DNA from: Actinophytocola xinjiangensis
GTDB lineage: Bacteria > Actinomycetota > Actinomycetes > Mycobacteriales > Pseudonocardiaceae
Reading direction: 5' to 3'
DNA: 64,000 bases
Assembly: GCF_001921215.1 (NCBI RefSeq)
Contig: NZ_MSIF01000018.1
Span: 62,001-126,000 of the forward strand
Positions within the stretch are counted from its first letter, which is position 1, and each line of letters opens with the position of its first letter. The notes below the pieces were generated by a model. The model did not search any database and was not told where the DNA came from. It saw only the letters and a list, made by a program, of their open reading frames with translations. Positions 43,298-51,903 of the stretch are shown in pieces. The position numbers were made by a program, and so were the translations under genes.

Positions 43298-43614
43298 GTG
43301 GTCTCCTCGCGGGTGTTCGCGCCGTCGGATCCGAGCTGTCGTCCTCGTCGACACCCGCCCGCCACGCTCCCAGCCGCCTTCCCTGTCAACTCGCCGTCAG
43401 CTTAACAAGTGCACCCCCGCTGACCAGGATTGATGGCACTGAGTCGCGTGTTTCGTAACCGTACGTTGCCGGATTATTACCCGACCTGTCGTCGAACAGC
43501 GATCCTTGCCCAGGTTGTCGCCGGGCGACCGGCTCTCTCGCCTCTATGCGGGCGTCGCGAGCGGGTCTAAGATCCGGCGGTCCCCCATAAACCAAACGAT
43601 GATTGGTGTTGCTC
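43298..43614. promoter_or_regulatory. 317-base divergent intergenic region with imperfect palindrome
   Basis: No gene seen. It holds a TTGACA hexamer on the minus strand at 43384-43389 (possible -35 for the TetR gene), an imperfect palindrome GTAACCGTACGTTGC at 43455-43469, a TAAGAT hexamer near 43567, and ACCAA-N7-TTGGT at 43591-43607, which sits directly in front of the 43615 start codon where a ribosome site would be expected. Confidence 0.45.
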
Positions 43615-45252
43615 ATGCTTCCTCCCACACCAGGATCCGACCCGCTCGACAACGCGGCGTGCGATCCCGGCGTGACCTGGACCACCGGCAACGTCGCCGA
43701 AGCCTTCCCCGGCGTCTCCACCGCGCTCGGCTTCACCTTCATCCACCTCCCGATGGAGTTGGCGTTCCGCAAGATGTTCCGCGGCATGGGCGTTTTCGGT
43801 AAGGCCTCGCTGGCCGTCCCCGAGCGGATCGAGGACCAGTTCTGGACCGCCTTCGCCGGGCGCGCGGCGGCCAACATCAACCAGTTCCGCGCCGTGGCGG
43901 CCTTCATCCCGGGCACCTCGGCGACCGCCATCGAGCAACAGCTGTTCGGTTATGTCCGGGAAGGCACCGTCGACGAGAACTCGCTGCGCCGGTACCCGAT
44001 CATCGGGGTGAAGGCACCGCGTGCCGTCATCACCCTGCCCAAGCGACACGACCGGATGTTCGCCGAGCTGCGCGAGTGGCGCCTGCGGACCCTGCCCACG
44101 ATCCCCGGCGGGTCCGTCGCCGACAGCCTGGCGATCCTGCGTGACTCCCGGGAGCGCTTCGAGCAGATCATGATCCTCCACCTGCTGGTGGCGTTCGTCA
44201 GCTCCAGCCTGGCCGACCGGCTCACCGCCATGGTCGCCGACGCGAACGTGCCCAACCTGGAGTCCCGGCTGCTGTCCGGTGTCGGGTCGGACGAGAACGA
44301 GGTCGCCCAGGACCTGTGGCTGCTCGCCCACGAGCGCCTCGACCTGCCGACCTTCCTGGACCGCCACGGCTACCACGGCCCGCACGAGGGCCAACTGCAC
44401 AGCACCTCGTGGCGCGAGGACCCGGCGCCGATCCTGGCCCGGCTCGACGACTACCGCACGGTGTCCGAGGACGACCCGAAGGCGCCACGCAACCGCGCCG
44501 CCGAGCAGACCCGTCTGCGGCACGCGGCCGCCGAGGAGCTCAAGAAGGCGGTCTCACCGCTCAAGCGCCGGTCGATCACGATGCTGACCAACCTCGCCGC
44601 CCGCTTCCTCGCGCTGCGCGAGCAGGGCAAGGCCGGCTACCTGCTCACCTTCGACGTCGCCCGCGCGGCTGCCCGCCGGGTCGGGGCCGACCTGGCCGGG
44701 CGGGGACTGCTCGACGACGCCGCCGACGTCTTCCACCTCACCTTCGACGAGCTGGTCTCCGGTGACGCGACCGACCGCCGCGCGCTGGTGACGCAACGCC
44801 GCGCCCAGTACGAGGACCGGTTGCGCTTCCGGCTTCCGCAGGCGTGGGCCGGGATGCCCGAGCTGATCGAGATCGGCGGCGACGCCGCGACCGACGCCCC
44901 GGTGGGCACCACGGTCACCGGTGTGGCGGCCAGCGGCGGCGTCGTCGAAGGGCGCGCCAGGGTGGTCCGCGACCCGGCGAACACCGAGCTGGACGACGGC
45001 GACATCCTCGTCTGCGAGACCACCGATCCCAGCTGGGTCTCCCTGTTCCTGGTCGCCGGGGCCGTCGTGACCGACTTCGGCGGTCTGCTCAGCCACGGCC
45101 CGATCGTCGCCAGGGAACTGGGTCTGCCGTGCGTGTGCGGGACCGAGGAGGGCAGCCGGCGCATCCGGGACGGCCAGCGGATCCGCGTCGACGGCGACCG
45201 GGGCGTGGTCGAGGTCCTGTCCCCCGTGCACGCCACCGAGCGCGCCACCTGA
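43615..45252 (+). CDS. PEP-utilising-type swivel-domain protein lacking ATP-grasp
   Basis: A 545-residue protein whose last about 80 residues are the phosphohistidine swivel domain of PEP synthase/PPDK/rifampin phosphotransferase enzymes, with catalytic-type His in GGLLSHGPIVAREL (His494). The N-terminal ATP-grasp domain of those enzymes is missing; instead there are about 450 mostly helical residues, some resembling the middle, substrate-binding part of rifampin phosphotransferase-type proteins. It cannot phosphorylate its His from ATP unaided, so it may use a partner or have another role. ATG 43615 was chosen; no good ribosome site is visible. It ends at a bidirectional terminator. Confidence 0.85.
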   Translation: MLPPTPGSDPLDNAACDPGVTWTTGNVAEAFPGVSTALGFTFIHLPMELAFRKMFRGMGVFGKASLAVPERIEDQFWTAFAGRAAANINQFRAVAAFIPGTSATAIEQQLFGYVREGTVDENSLRRYPIIGVKAPRAVITLPKRHDRMFAELREWRLRTLPTIPGGSVADSLAILRDSRERFEQIMILHLLVAFVSSSLADRLTAMVADANVPNLESRLLSGVGSDENEVAQDLWLLAHERLDLPTFLDRHGYHGPHEGQLHSTSWREDPAPILARLDDYRTVSEDDPKAPRNRAAEQTRLRHAAAEELKKAVSPLKRRSITMLTNLAARFLALREQGKAGYLLTFDVARAAARRVGADLAGRGLLDDAADVFHLTFDELVSGDATDRRALVTQRRAQYEDRLRFRLPQAWAGMPELIEIGGDAATDAPVGTTVTGVAASGGVVEGRARVVRDPANTELDDGDILVCETTDPSWVSLFLVAGAVVTDFGGLLSHGPIVARELGLPCVCGTEEGSRRIRDGQRIRVDGDRGVVEVLSPVHATERAT

Positions 45253-45255
45253 CGA

Positions 45256-45293
45256 CAACGACGCCGGCACCCTTCGGGGTGCCGGCGTCGTTG
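45256..45293. terminator. Strong bidirectional terminator, 17-bp stem with UUCG loop
   Basis: Perfect 17-bp inverted repeat (arms 45256-45272 and 45277-45293) closed by the stable C(UUCG)G tetraloop. It lies between the stop codons of the PEP-utilising-type gene (45252) and the convergent cvnD (45305) and can serve both. Confidence 0.9.
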
Positions 45294-45304
45294 GCCGTCT
45301 CAGG

Positions 45305-45919
45305 TCACCAGGTCCCGGCTGCGGCCCCGGCCGTCGCGACGGTCATCAGGTACTCCAGCAGGCGCACGAGGACGCGCTTGCTCGACTCGCGGTCCCGCAC
45401 GTCGCACAGCTGCACCGGCACGTGGTCGTCGATGGCCAGTGCCTGGCGCACCTCGACCTCGTCGTAGATCTCGGCGCCGTCGAAGCAGTTCACCGCCACG
45501 ATGAACGGGGTGCCGCGTGACTCGAAGAAGTCGATCGCCCCGAAGGAGTCCTCCAGGCGCCGGGTGTCGGCCAGCACGACGGCACCGAGCGCGCCGACCG
45601 ACAGTTCCTTCCACATGAACCAGAAGCGGTCCTGTCCCGGTGTCCCGAACAGGTAGAGCACCACTTCCGAGTTGATCGTGATCCGGCCGAAGTCGAGCGC
45701 CACCGTGGTCGTGGTCTTGCGTTCGACACCGGTCAGGTCGTCGACCCCCGCCCCGATCGCGGACAACCGCTCCTCGGTGCGCAGGGGCTTGATCTCGCTC
45801 ACCGCGGTGACCAGGGTCGTCTTGCCGACCCCGAACCCACCGGCGACGAGGAGCTTGACCGCCCGCACCCCGGTCATTTCCGGGGAGCCGGCGCTCCGGT
45901 CAGAGGTTTCGAACGCCAT
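45305..45919 (-). CDS. cvnD: Conservon GTPase CvnD
   Basis: A 204-residue small Ras/Rab-like GTPase: P-loop GGFGVGKTT near residue 27, TTTTVALDFGRI switch, FGTPGQDRFWFMWKE as the G3 region, then VAVNCFDGA in place of a canonical NKxD. Conservons couple a sensor kinase, a roadblock protein, a DUF742 protein and this GTPase into a membrane-associated complex compared to eukaryotic G-protein systems. It overlaps cvnC by about 20 bases and is the last of four genes. No P450 follows, unlike some conservons. Confidence 0.95.
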   Translation of the reverse strand: MAFETSDRSAGSPEMTGVRAVKLLVAGGFGVGKTTLVTAVSEIKPLRTEERLSAIGAGVDDLTGVERKTTTTVALDFGRITINSEVVLYLFGTPGQDRFWFMWKELSVGALGAVVLADTRRLEDSFGAIDFFESRGTPFIVAVNCFDGAEIYDEVEVRQALAIDDHVPVQLCDVRDRESSKRVLVRLLEYLMTVATAGAAAGTW

Positions 45920-46280
45920 CGAGTACCGCCTGCAACAGTTTGATGTCGGGCCTGCCCGAGGTGGGCGGAGGCGGCGACCGGAAAATGAGATGACCAGAAC
46001 TGATGAGATCGCTGACGAGCACCTTCACCGCGGCCAGCAACAGGCCCATCTTGGCCGAGATCTCGGCGATGGAGAGCGGCCGTTGGTGACACATGCGCAG
46101 GATGTCCCCGTACTCCCGATCCAGCGCGGCGACGTCCGCCTCGGGGCGGACGGCGACCACCAACGTAATGATGTCGAGTTCGTGCAGGTCCTTGCCCGCC
46201 CGCCCGCGGGTGACCGCGAACGGGCGGATGAGCGGCCCGGGTTCGAACTCGAAAGGCTCGGGCTCCCCCGCGTATTTCAT
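45900..46280 (-). CDS. cvnC: Conservon DUF742 protein CvnC
   Basis: A 126-residue DUF742 protein with the conserved GPLIRPFAVTRGR opening and a C-terminal winged-helix-like segment (PLSIAEISAKMGLLLAAVKVLVSDLISSG). It acts in the conservon complex between the kinase and the GTPase; DNA binding has not been shown for the family to my knowledge. Overlaps cvnB by four bases and cvnD by about 20. Confidence 0.95.
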   Translation of the reverse strand: MKYAGEPEPFEFEPGPLIRPFAVTRGRAGKDLHELDIITLVVAVRPEADVAALDREYGDILRMCHQRPLSIAEISAKMGLLLAAVKVLVSDLISSGHLIFRSPPPPTSGRPDIKLLQAVLDGVRNL

Positions 46281-46735
46281 GGTGCGTGCGGAACCGGCAT
46301 CTCCGTGGCCATCCCTCTCGGGGTCACCACCATGGTGTCACCGACCTGCTGCACGATCACGTTCATCTCGTAGGCGATCATGCCGAGGTCGGCGTTGGCC
46401 GAGGCCAGCAGCGCGAGGCAGGCACCCTCGCCCGCCTCGGTGACCACGAGGAAGCCGTACTCCAGCTCGACGACGGTCTGCTGGACAGCTCCCTTGTCGA
46501 ACTGGGTACCCACCCCGCGGGCGAGACTGCGGAACGCCGAGGCCATCGCCGCGAGGTGCTCGCCGCTCTCGCGGTCCAGACTTCTGGACCGGCCAAGCAG
46601 CAGGCCGTCGGCGGACAGTGCGACAGCTCTCTCGGCTCCAGCCAGGCGTTTCACCAGATCGTCGAGCAACCAGTCCAGGCCGCTCGCGTTTCCCCTGACC
46701 ACATTTTCGTTCATTGCCTGACCATTCGTGTTCAT
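46277..46735 (-). CDS. cvnB: Conservon roadblock/LC7 protein CvnB
   Basis: A 152-residue roadblock/LC7-fold protein (LDWLLDDLVKRLAGAERAVALSADGLLLGRS start of the sheet, EYGFLVVTEAGEGACLALL core). In conservons it is thought to regulate nucleotide state of the GTPase CvnD. ATG 46735 overlaps the cvnA stop (ATGA); a second in-frame ATG lies seven codons downstream. Confidence 0.95.
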   Translation of the reverse strand: MNTNGQAMNENVVRGNASGLDWLLDDLVKRLAGAERAVALSADGLLLGRSRSLDRESGEHLAAMASAFRSLARGVGTQFDKGAVQQTVVELEYGFLVVTEAGEGACLALLASANADLGMIAYEMNVIVQQVGDTMVVTPRGMATEMPVPHAP

Positions 46736-49347
46736 CGGTTGTGCTCAGACGGCCGGTCGCGCCCCTGGCGCGTTCCTCGCTGGAAGGACGACATCGAGTT
46801 GCGGGCCTCTTCGGGGGCGCGAACCCGCTTCGGCTTGCTGATCTTCCGCGTCTCCTGGGTGGTGTCCACCTGGAGCTGCGGCACGAGGTTCGCCTGGCGC
46901 TGACGCTGCGGTAACGGTGGCCGCTCGCGCCTGGGGGTACCCGGTGCCCGTTGTGCGGAACCCGGTGCCTGCTCGCGCCGGGGCTGGACCGGCGGCTGCT
47001 CGGGGGCACCGAACGGCGTCGCCGGTTCGAACGCCTCGAAGCTCGACAGGGCCGGCGGCAGGGCGGGCGGTGCCGCCGGTGCCGTGGGTGCCGCCGGTGG
47101 CGTGGGCGGTACCGCCGCCGGCGGCATGGTCATCTCCGACTCGGTCTCCGGCCACTGCCGGTGGGCCCCGTCGCCCTTGCGGGTCAGCCGAGGGACCGGA
47201 TCCTGCGTCGGCTGCGGCACGTAGCTCGGCGGCTGGACCGCCTGGTGCCGGCCGGTGCGCGTTGCCCCGGACGTCGCCCCGGACGTCGCCCCTGACGTGG
47301 CCTGCTGCTGTTGCGGCTTGCGGTCCTCGGTCTCGGTGGCCGACAACGGGATGAGCACGATCGCCTTGATCCCGCCGTAGGCGGACTCCTGAAGACTGAC
47401 CGAGATCTCGTGCCGCTTGGCCAGCTGACCGGTCACGAACAGACCGAGGTGCCGCTGCCCCGCCAGGGCCATCGCCTGGAAGTCCGGCGGGTTGCGCAGT
47501 GTCTCGTTGAGACGGTCACGTTCCTCGAACCCGATGCCGAGTCCCTGGTCCTCGACCTCGACCACCACGCCCTTGCCGACGATGTTGCCGCGCACGGTCA
47601 CCGGCGCGTCCGGCGGCGAGAACGACGTCGCGTTGTCGACCAGCTCGGCCAGCAGGTGGATGAGGTCGGCGACCACGGCGCCCAGGACCTTCACGTCGGG
47701 CAGCCGGACCGCGCTGACCCGCACGAAGTCCTCGGTCTCGGAGATGGCGCTGCGCACGATCTCCTCCAGCTTCACCGGGGTGCGCCACTTGCGGCCCGGC
47801 TGGCCACCGCCCAGGATCACCAGGCTCTCGGCGTTGCGCCGCGCGTGCGTGGCGAGGTGGTCGAGCTGGAAGAGGAGTTCGAGGTGTTCCGGGTCGCCCT
47901 GCTTGGACTCCGCCACGTCGAGCACCTCCAGCTGTCTGTGCACGACGATCTGGCTGCGGTGCGCGATGTCCAGGAAGACCTTGTTGAAGCCGCCCCGGGT
48001 CTTCGCCTCGGCCGCGGCGGCGGCGACCGCGGTGCGCTGCGCGGTCTCGAAGGCCTCGGCGACCTGCCCGATCTCGTCGTTGCCGTGGTCGACCCTGGCC
48101 AGCTCGGCGTCGACGTCGACGTCCTGTCCCTCGGCGATGCGCGCCACCATCGCGGGGAGCTTCTCGTCGGCCAGTTCGAGGGTGTTGTTGCGCAGCCGGC
48201 GCAGCCGGCGCACGAGCGCGTTGGCCATCCGGACGGCGATGAGGAACGCCGTGCCGGACAACACGAGCACCAGCGAGCCGGCGATGATCGACTGCGTCAG
48301 CGAGGTGTTCGCCGCGTCCTTGGCCAGGCCCTCGGCGTAGCGGAAGTGATCACCCCACAGGCCGAGCAGTTCGGCGGAGACCTCCTCCTCGGCGGTGAGC
48401 CAGGCGGACAGTGAGACGTTGAGTTCGCCGCGCCGGGCAAGGCCGTCCTCGGCGGCCGTGGCGATCTGCCACGCCTCGGAGGCGATCAGGCGCTCGTAGC
48501 GCGCCTTCTCCTCGTCGGTCAGGCGGGTGGTCAGTGCCAGGAGCTGGTTGCGGTAGCCGCCGGTCAGCTGGGCGATGACCAGCCGGTCCGCTCCGTTCAG
48601 CTCGCCGCGCGCCACGCCACCGGCGGCGAGACCGACCGCCCGGGAGTGCAGGTCGGTGACCCAGAACAGGTCGACGGCGGTCGTCTCCTCGGCGGCGGTC
48701 GCCGCGTCCGGGGTGGTGCGCGCCGAGCCTTCCAGCCCGGTGATGACCACGCCGGCGAGCCCGGTGTAGAAGGCGTCGACGTCGGCGGCGGGGACCTGGC
48801 CCGAGTCCACGCCCTGGCGCGTGAGCGTCAGCTGGGCGGACAGCTCGGTGAACGCGGCGTTGGACTGGGAGACCGCGTCCGGGTTCAGGTTCTGCACCAC
48901 CTCGGCGAGGCTGGCGATCTCGGCGAGCACCGCGTTGGTGGTGTCCCGCTGCGCCGCGATCCCGGCCTGTGCGTCCTCGTCACCGCCGAGGGCACGCAGG
49001 GAGATCGTGCGTTCCGCCTGGACCACGGACTCGAACTCGACCAGCGGGTCGATCGCCTGCCCGAGGTAGTCGGAGAAGTCCCGCGCCTCCAGGCCCTCCG
49101 AGATCAGGTAGCCGGCGACCGAGGCACCGGTGACCAGCAGAGCGGCACTGGGAATGAGCACGATCGCGAGAACGCGGTTGCGGATGCTCGTCGTTGATCG
49201 CCGGCGCGAGAACACCCGTCGCCAGCGTGGGCTCGCGTGGGATTCCTCTGCGTTTGACACGTGCAACTTGTTCGCCCTGTCCGCTGATTTCCTGGCATTG
49301 GCATCGGCAACGGCATCATGCCGGTGCGATGGCAAATCAAACCACAC
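46732..49347 (-). CDS. cvnA: Conservon sensor histidine kinase CvnA
   Basis: About 871 residues. TM1 near 58-82 (VLAIVLIPSAALLVTGASVAGYL region), an extracytoplasmic helical sensor of the nitrate-sensor type to about 345, TM2 near 350-370, HAMP, then an HATPase domain with LVDNATSFSPPDAPV and EVEDQGLGIGFEERDR; no conventional phospho-His dimerisation motif, as usual for CvnA. The C-terminal 200 residues are a Pro-rich disordered tail ending in basic clusters. The start is uncertain: GTG 49347 or GTG 49260, the latter giving 842 residues; neither has a strong ribosome site. First gene of the cvnA-D operon. Confidence 0.93.
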   Translation of the reverse strand: MWFDLPSHRHDAVADANARKSADRANKLHVSNAEESHASPRWRRVFSRRRSTTSIRNRVLAIVLIPSAALLVTGASVAGYLISEGLEARDFSDYLGQAIDPLVEFESVVQAERTISLRALGGDEDAQAGIAAQRDTTNAVLAEIASLAEVVQNLNPDAVSQSNAAFTELSAQLTLTRQGVDSGQVPAADVDAFYTGLAGVVITGLEGSARTTPDAATAAEETTAVDLFWVTDLHSRAVGLAAGGVARGELNGADRLVIAQLTGGYRNQLLALTTRLTDEEKARYERLIASEAWQIATAAEDGLARRGELNVSLSAWLTAEEEVSAELLGLWGDHFRYAEGLAKDAANTSLTQSIIAGSLVLVLSGTAFLIAVRMANALVRRLRRLRNNTLELADEKLPAMVARIAEGQDVDVDAELARVDHGNDEIGQVAEAFETAQRTAVAAAAAEAKTRGGFNKVFLDIAHRSQIVVHRQLEVLDVAESKQGDPEHLELLFQLDHLATHARRNAESLVILGGGQPGRKWRTPVKLEEIVRSAISETEDFVRVSAVRLPDVKVLGAVVADLIHLLAELVDNATSFSPPDAPVTVRGNIVGKGVVVEVEDQGLGIGFEERDRLNETLRNPPDFQAMALAGQRHLGLFVTGQLAKRHEISVSLQESAYGGIKAIVLIPLSATETEDRKPQQQQATSGATSGATSGATRTGRHQAVQPPSYVPQPTQDPVPRLTRKGDGAHRQWPETESEMTMPPAAVPPTPPAAPTAPAAPPALPPALSSFEAFEPATPFGAPEQPPVQPRREQAPGSAQRAPGTPRRERPPLPQRQRQANLVPQLQVDTTQETRKISKPKRVRAPEEARNSMSSFQRGTRQGRDRPSEHNR

Positions 49348-49434
49348 ACTGTTCGGTTACGGAACACAGGTACTGGCTCGGAAGTTGTTGCGCCGCACCG
49401 CGAGGGCATCGTCACAGGTGGAGCAGCTTCGCCG

Positions 49435-51045
49435 TCAACGTCGCGCATGGATCGCCGCCAGCATCACCGGCAACGGATGGTCGGTACCGACTACGCGAAC
49501 GCCGTCGCGCACGGCGTTCGCGACCGCCGCGTCGGACGAGACGTCCACATCGTGGACGATCTCGGTCCCCGCCGGCACCTCGTCCGGGCGCCAGGCCACC
49601 AGCGGCGAGATCGCCCGCGCCCACGATGTGAGAAGCCGCAGGTCGTCGTCGTCCACTTCGGACACCGCGCGGAGCGGAAGCTCGCCCTGGCGCACCTCAC
49701 CGGTGTCGCCGCACACGGTCACCGTCGCGCCGGCCATGGCGGTCACGGTGCCCTCGCCGCAACCGACCACACAGGGCACCCCGAGTTCGCGGCTGACCAC
49801 GGCCGCGTGCGAGGTCGCGCCACCGATCTCGGTCACGATGGCGTCGGCGGCGAGCATTCCGTGCAGGTCGTGCGGGCTGGTCGTGCGACGTACGAGCACC
49901 ACCGACGCACCGTCGGCGGCCAGGGCCTCCGCCTCGTCCGGATCGGTCACGACGACCCCGGTCCCCACGCCGGGGCACGCCGGCGTGCCCTGCGCGACCA
50001 GGGCCGCCGAGGCGCGGGCGCGGGGATCAAGGCCGGGCACCAGCACGGCGCGCACCTGGTCGGCGCTCACCCGCGCGACGGCGTCGGCCGGCGAGATGAG
50101 CCCTTCCCGGCCCAGCGCGGCGGCGAAGGCGACCGCGCCACGCGGGGAACGTTTCGCCGAGCGCGTCTGCAGCAGCCACAGCCGGCCGCTCTCCACTGTG
50201 AACTCGATGTCCTGCACGTCGCGATGTCGCTGTTCGAGACCTCGCGCATGGTCGATGAGCTGGGTGTGGACGTCGGGCAGGAGCCGGGCGAGCGCGTCCA
50301 GCGGCTGGGGCTCGCGGGTGCCGGACACCACGTCCTCGCCCTGGGCGCGGGTCAGCCACTCACCGAACGGTTCCGGCTCACCGGTGGACGGGTTGCGGCT
50401 GAACAGGACACCGGTCCCGGAACGCTCGTCGAGGTTGCCGAACACCATGGCCTGCACTGTCACAGCGGTGCCGGCGTCGTCGTCGAGCCCGTACCGGCGC
50501 CGGTAGGCCACCGCCCGGGACGAACGCCAGGACCCGAACACGGCCGCGACCGCCAGCCGCAGCTGGTCCCACGGATCGACCGGGGGGTCGCCCCCGCCCA
50601 CGACCTCGGAGAACAGCGCCTCGAAGCGGCTGCTGGTGTCGCGCGCGTACTCCGCGCCGTGGGTGCGCGCCAGCCCGTCGACGATCTCCTGGTTGAGCCC
50701 CAGGTTGAGAACGGTGTCCATCATGCCGGGCATGCTGGTGGCCGCGCCGCTGCGCACGGAGACGAGCAACGGCGCGTCGACCGAGCCGAACCCCTTGCCG
50801 GTCCGCCGCTCCAGGTGGTTCATCCCGGCACGGACCTCGGCCCACACCTCGTCCAGGACGCTGTCGCCGGCCACGAGGAACTCGCGACACAGCGAGGTGG
50901 ACAACGCGAACGCGGGCGGCACCGGGAACCCGGCGGAGACCATGCGCGCGATACCGGCCGCCTTGCCCCCGACCACCACCGGGTCCGGTTCGACGGAGCC
51001 GTCGAGGATCAGTACCCTCGTCGGTCCGATCGCTGTCACGCTCAT
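49435..51045 (-). CDS. PPDK-like protein: ATP-grasp plus swivel domain, no PEP-binding barrel
   Basis: A 536-residue protein matching the N-terminal two thirds of pyruvate phosphate dikinase: ATP-grasp (VVGGKAAGIARM, RSGAATSMPGMMDTVLNLG, FSRNPSTGE, DIEFTVESGRLWLLQTR) and the swivel domain with phosphohistidine in TEIGGATSHAAVVSREL (His413). The C-terminal pyruvate/PEP-binding TIM barrel is absent, so ordinary PPDK catalysis is impossible alone. Such short forms occur in actinomycetes and may phosphorylate another acceptor. ATG 51045 has GGGAG seven bases before it. Divergent from a winged-helix gene 90 bases away. Confidence 0.9.
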   Translation of the reverse strand: MSVTAIGPTRVLILDGSVEPDPVVVGGKAAGIARMVSAGFPVPPAFALSTSLCREFLVAGDSVLDEVWAEVRAGMNHLERRTGKGFGSVDAPLLVSVRSGAATSMPGMMDTVLNLGLNQEIVDGLARTHGAEYARDTSSRFEALFSEVVGGGDPPVDPWDQLRLAVAAVFGSWRSSRAVAYRRRYGLDDDAGTAVTVQAMVFGNLDERSGTGVLFSRNPSTGEPEPFGEWLTRAQGEDVVSGTREPQPLDALARLLPDVHTQLIDHARGLEQRHRDVQDIEFTVESGRLWLLQTRSAKRSPRGAVAFAAALGREGLISPADAVARVSADQVRAVLVPGLDPRARASAALVAQGTPACPGVGTGVVVTDPDEAEALAADGASVVLVRRTTSPHDLHGMLAADAIVTEIGGATSHAAVVSRELGVPCVVGCGEGTVTAMAGATVTVCGDTGEVRQGELPLRAVSEVDDDDLRLLTSWARAISPLVAWRPDEVPAGTEIVHDVDVSSDAAVANAVRDGVRVVGTDHPLPVMLAAIHARR

Positions 51046-51135
51046 CGTCCGCTCCCGTGCTCGTCTGGCCGCAATCCTGCTCGCGACAAAGGAAGTGCGG
51101 GAGCGTACTCGCTCAGGGACCGAGGAGGAACACCG

Positions 51136-51726
51136 ATGCCCGCCGATATCGCGGACCCGCTGCTGCACGTTCTCCGCATCAGGGGACGCGCCACCCCCGA
51201 GTCACTCGCCGCGGCACTCGACTCCACACCGGAGCGGGTTGGGGCAGCACTGCTGATTCTCGAGTCCACCGGCCTGGCCGAGAACACCGGAAAACCACGC
51301 CTCGGCTGGAAGATCACCCCCGACGGCACGGCGTCCGCCGAGAAGCGCATGACGCAGATCAGCCCCAGCGCCCAGGCCACCGTCGCCGACCGCTACGAAA
51401 CCTTCCGAACCCTCAACGACGAACTGAAGCAGCTGTGCGCGAACTGGCAGTCCCGCGCCGAAACGCAGGGACCCGCGGACTTCGTCGCCCCACTTTCCGT
51501 GGTGGACAAGGAAGTTCAGCAACTGCTGGCGGAAATCACCCCGGGAGCACCACATTTCGCCGAGTACAGCGCCCGGTTCACCCGCGCCCTGGACCAGTTC
51601 GCGTCCGGATCGGACAGTCACCTGACCGGAGTCCTCGTCGACTCCTACCACAACATCTGGTTCGAGTGCCACGAGTGCTTCTACATCACCCTGGGCCGCT
51701 CCCGGCACGCGGAAGAAGCGCCCTGA
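51136..51726 (+). CDS. Winged-helix protein divergent from the PPDK-like gene
   Basis: A 196-residue protein with an N-terminal MarR/winged-helix-like segment (LLHVLRIRGRATPESLAAALDSTPERVGAALLILESTGLAE, then a RLGWKITPDG wing) and a helical C-terminal part containing HNIWFECHECFYITLGRSR. GAGGAGGAA precedes ATG 51136. Its position suggests either a local regulator of the PPDK-like gene or a functional partner. No specific family recognised. Confidence 0.8.
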   Translation: MPADIADPLLHVLRIRGRATPESLAAALDSTPERVGAALLILESTGLAENTGKPRLGWKITPDGTASAEKRMTQISPSAQATVADRYETFRTLNDELKQLCANWQSRAETQGPADFVAPLSVVDKEVQQLLAEITPGAPHFAEYSARFTRALDQFASGSDSHLTGVLVDSYHNIWFECHECFYITLGRSRHAEEAP

Positions 51727-51903
51727 CACCACCGGCCGCTGTCGGCCGCTCATGGATCCCGGTCCTGGGGATCGGTTTCCCCGGGGTGGCTGATCAGCTC
51801 GTTGTCCACGGTCCGCGACGCCGTCCCCGGCGAAGATCAGATTGAACCGGCCGACAACCGAACCGTCCTCGGCGACCAGCACGTGGAATGGGACACTGTC
51901 GCG

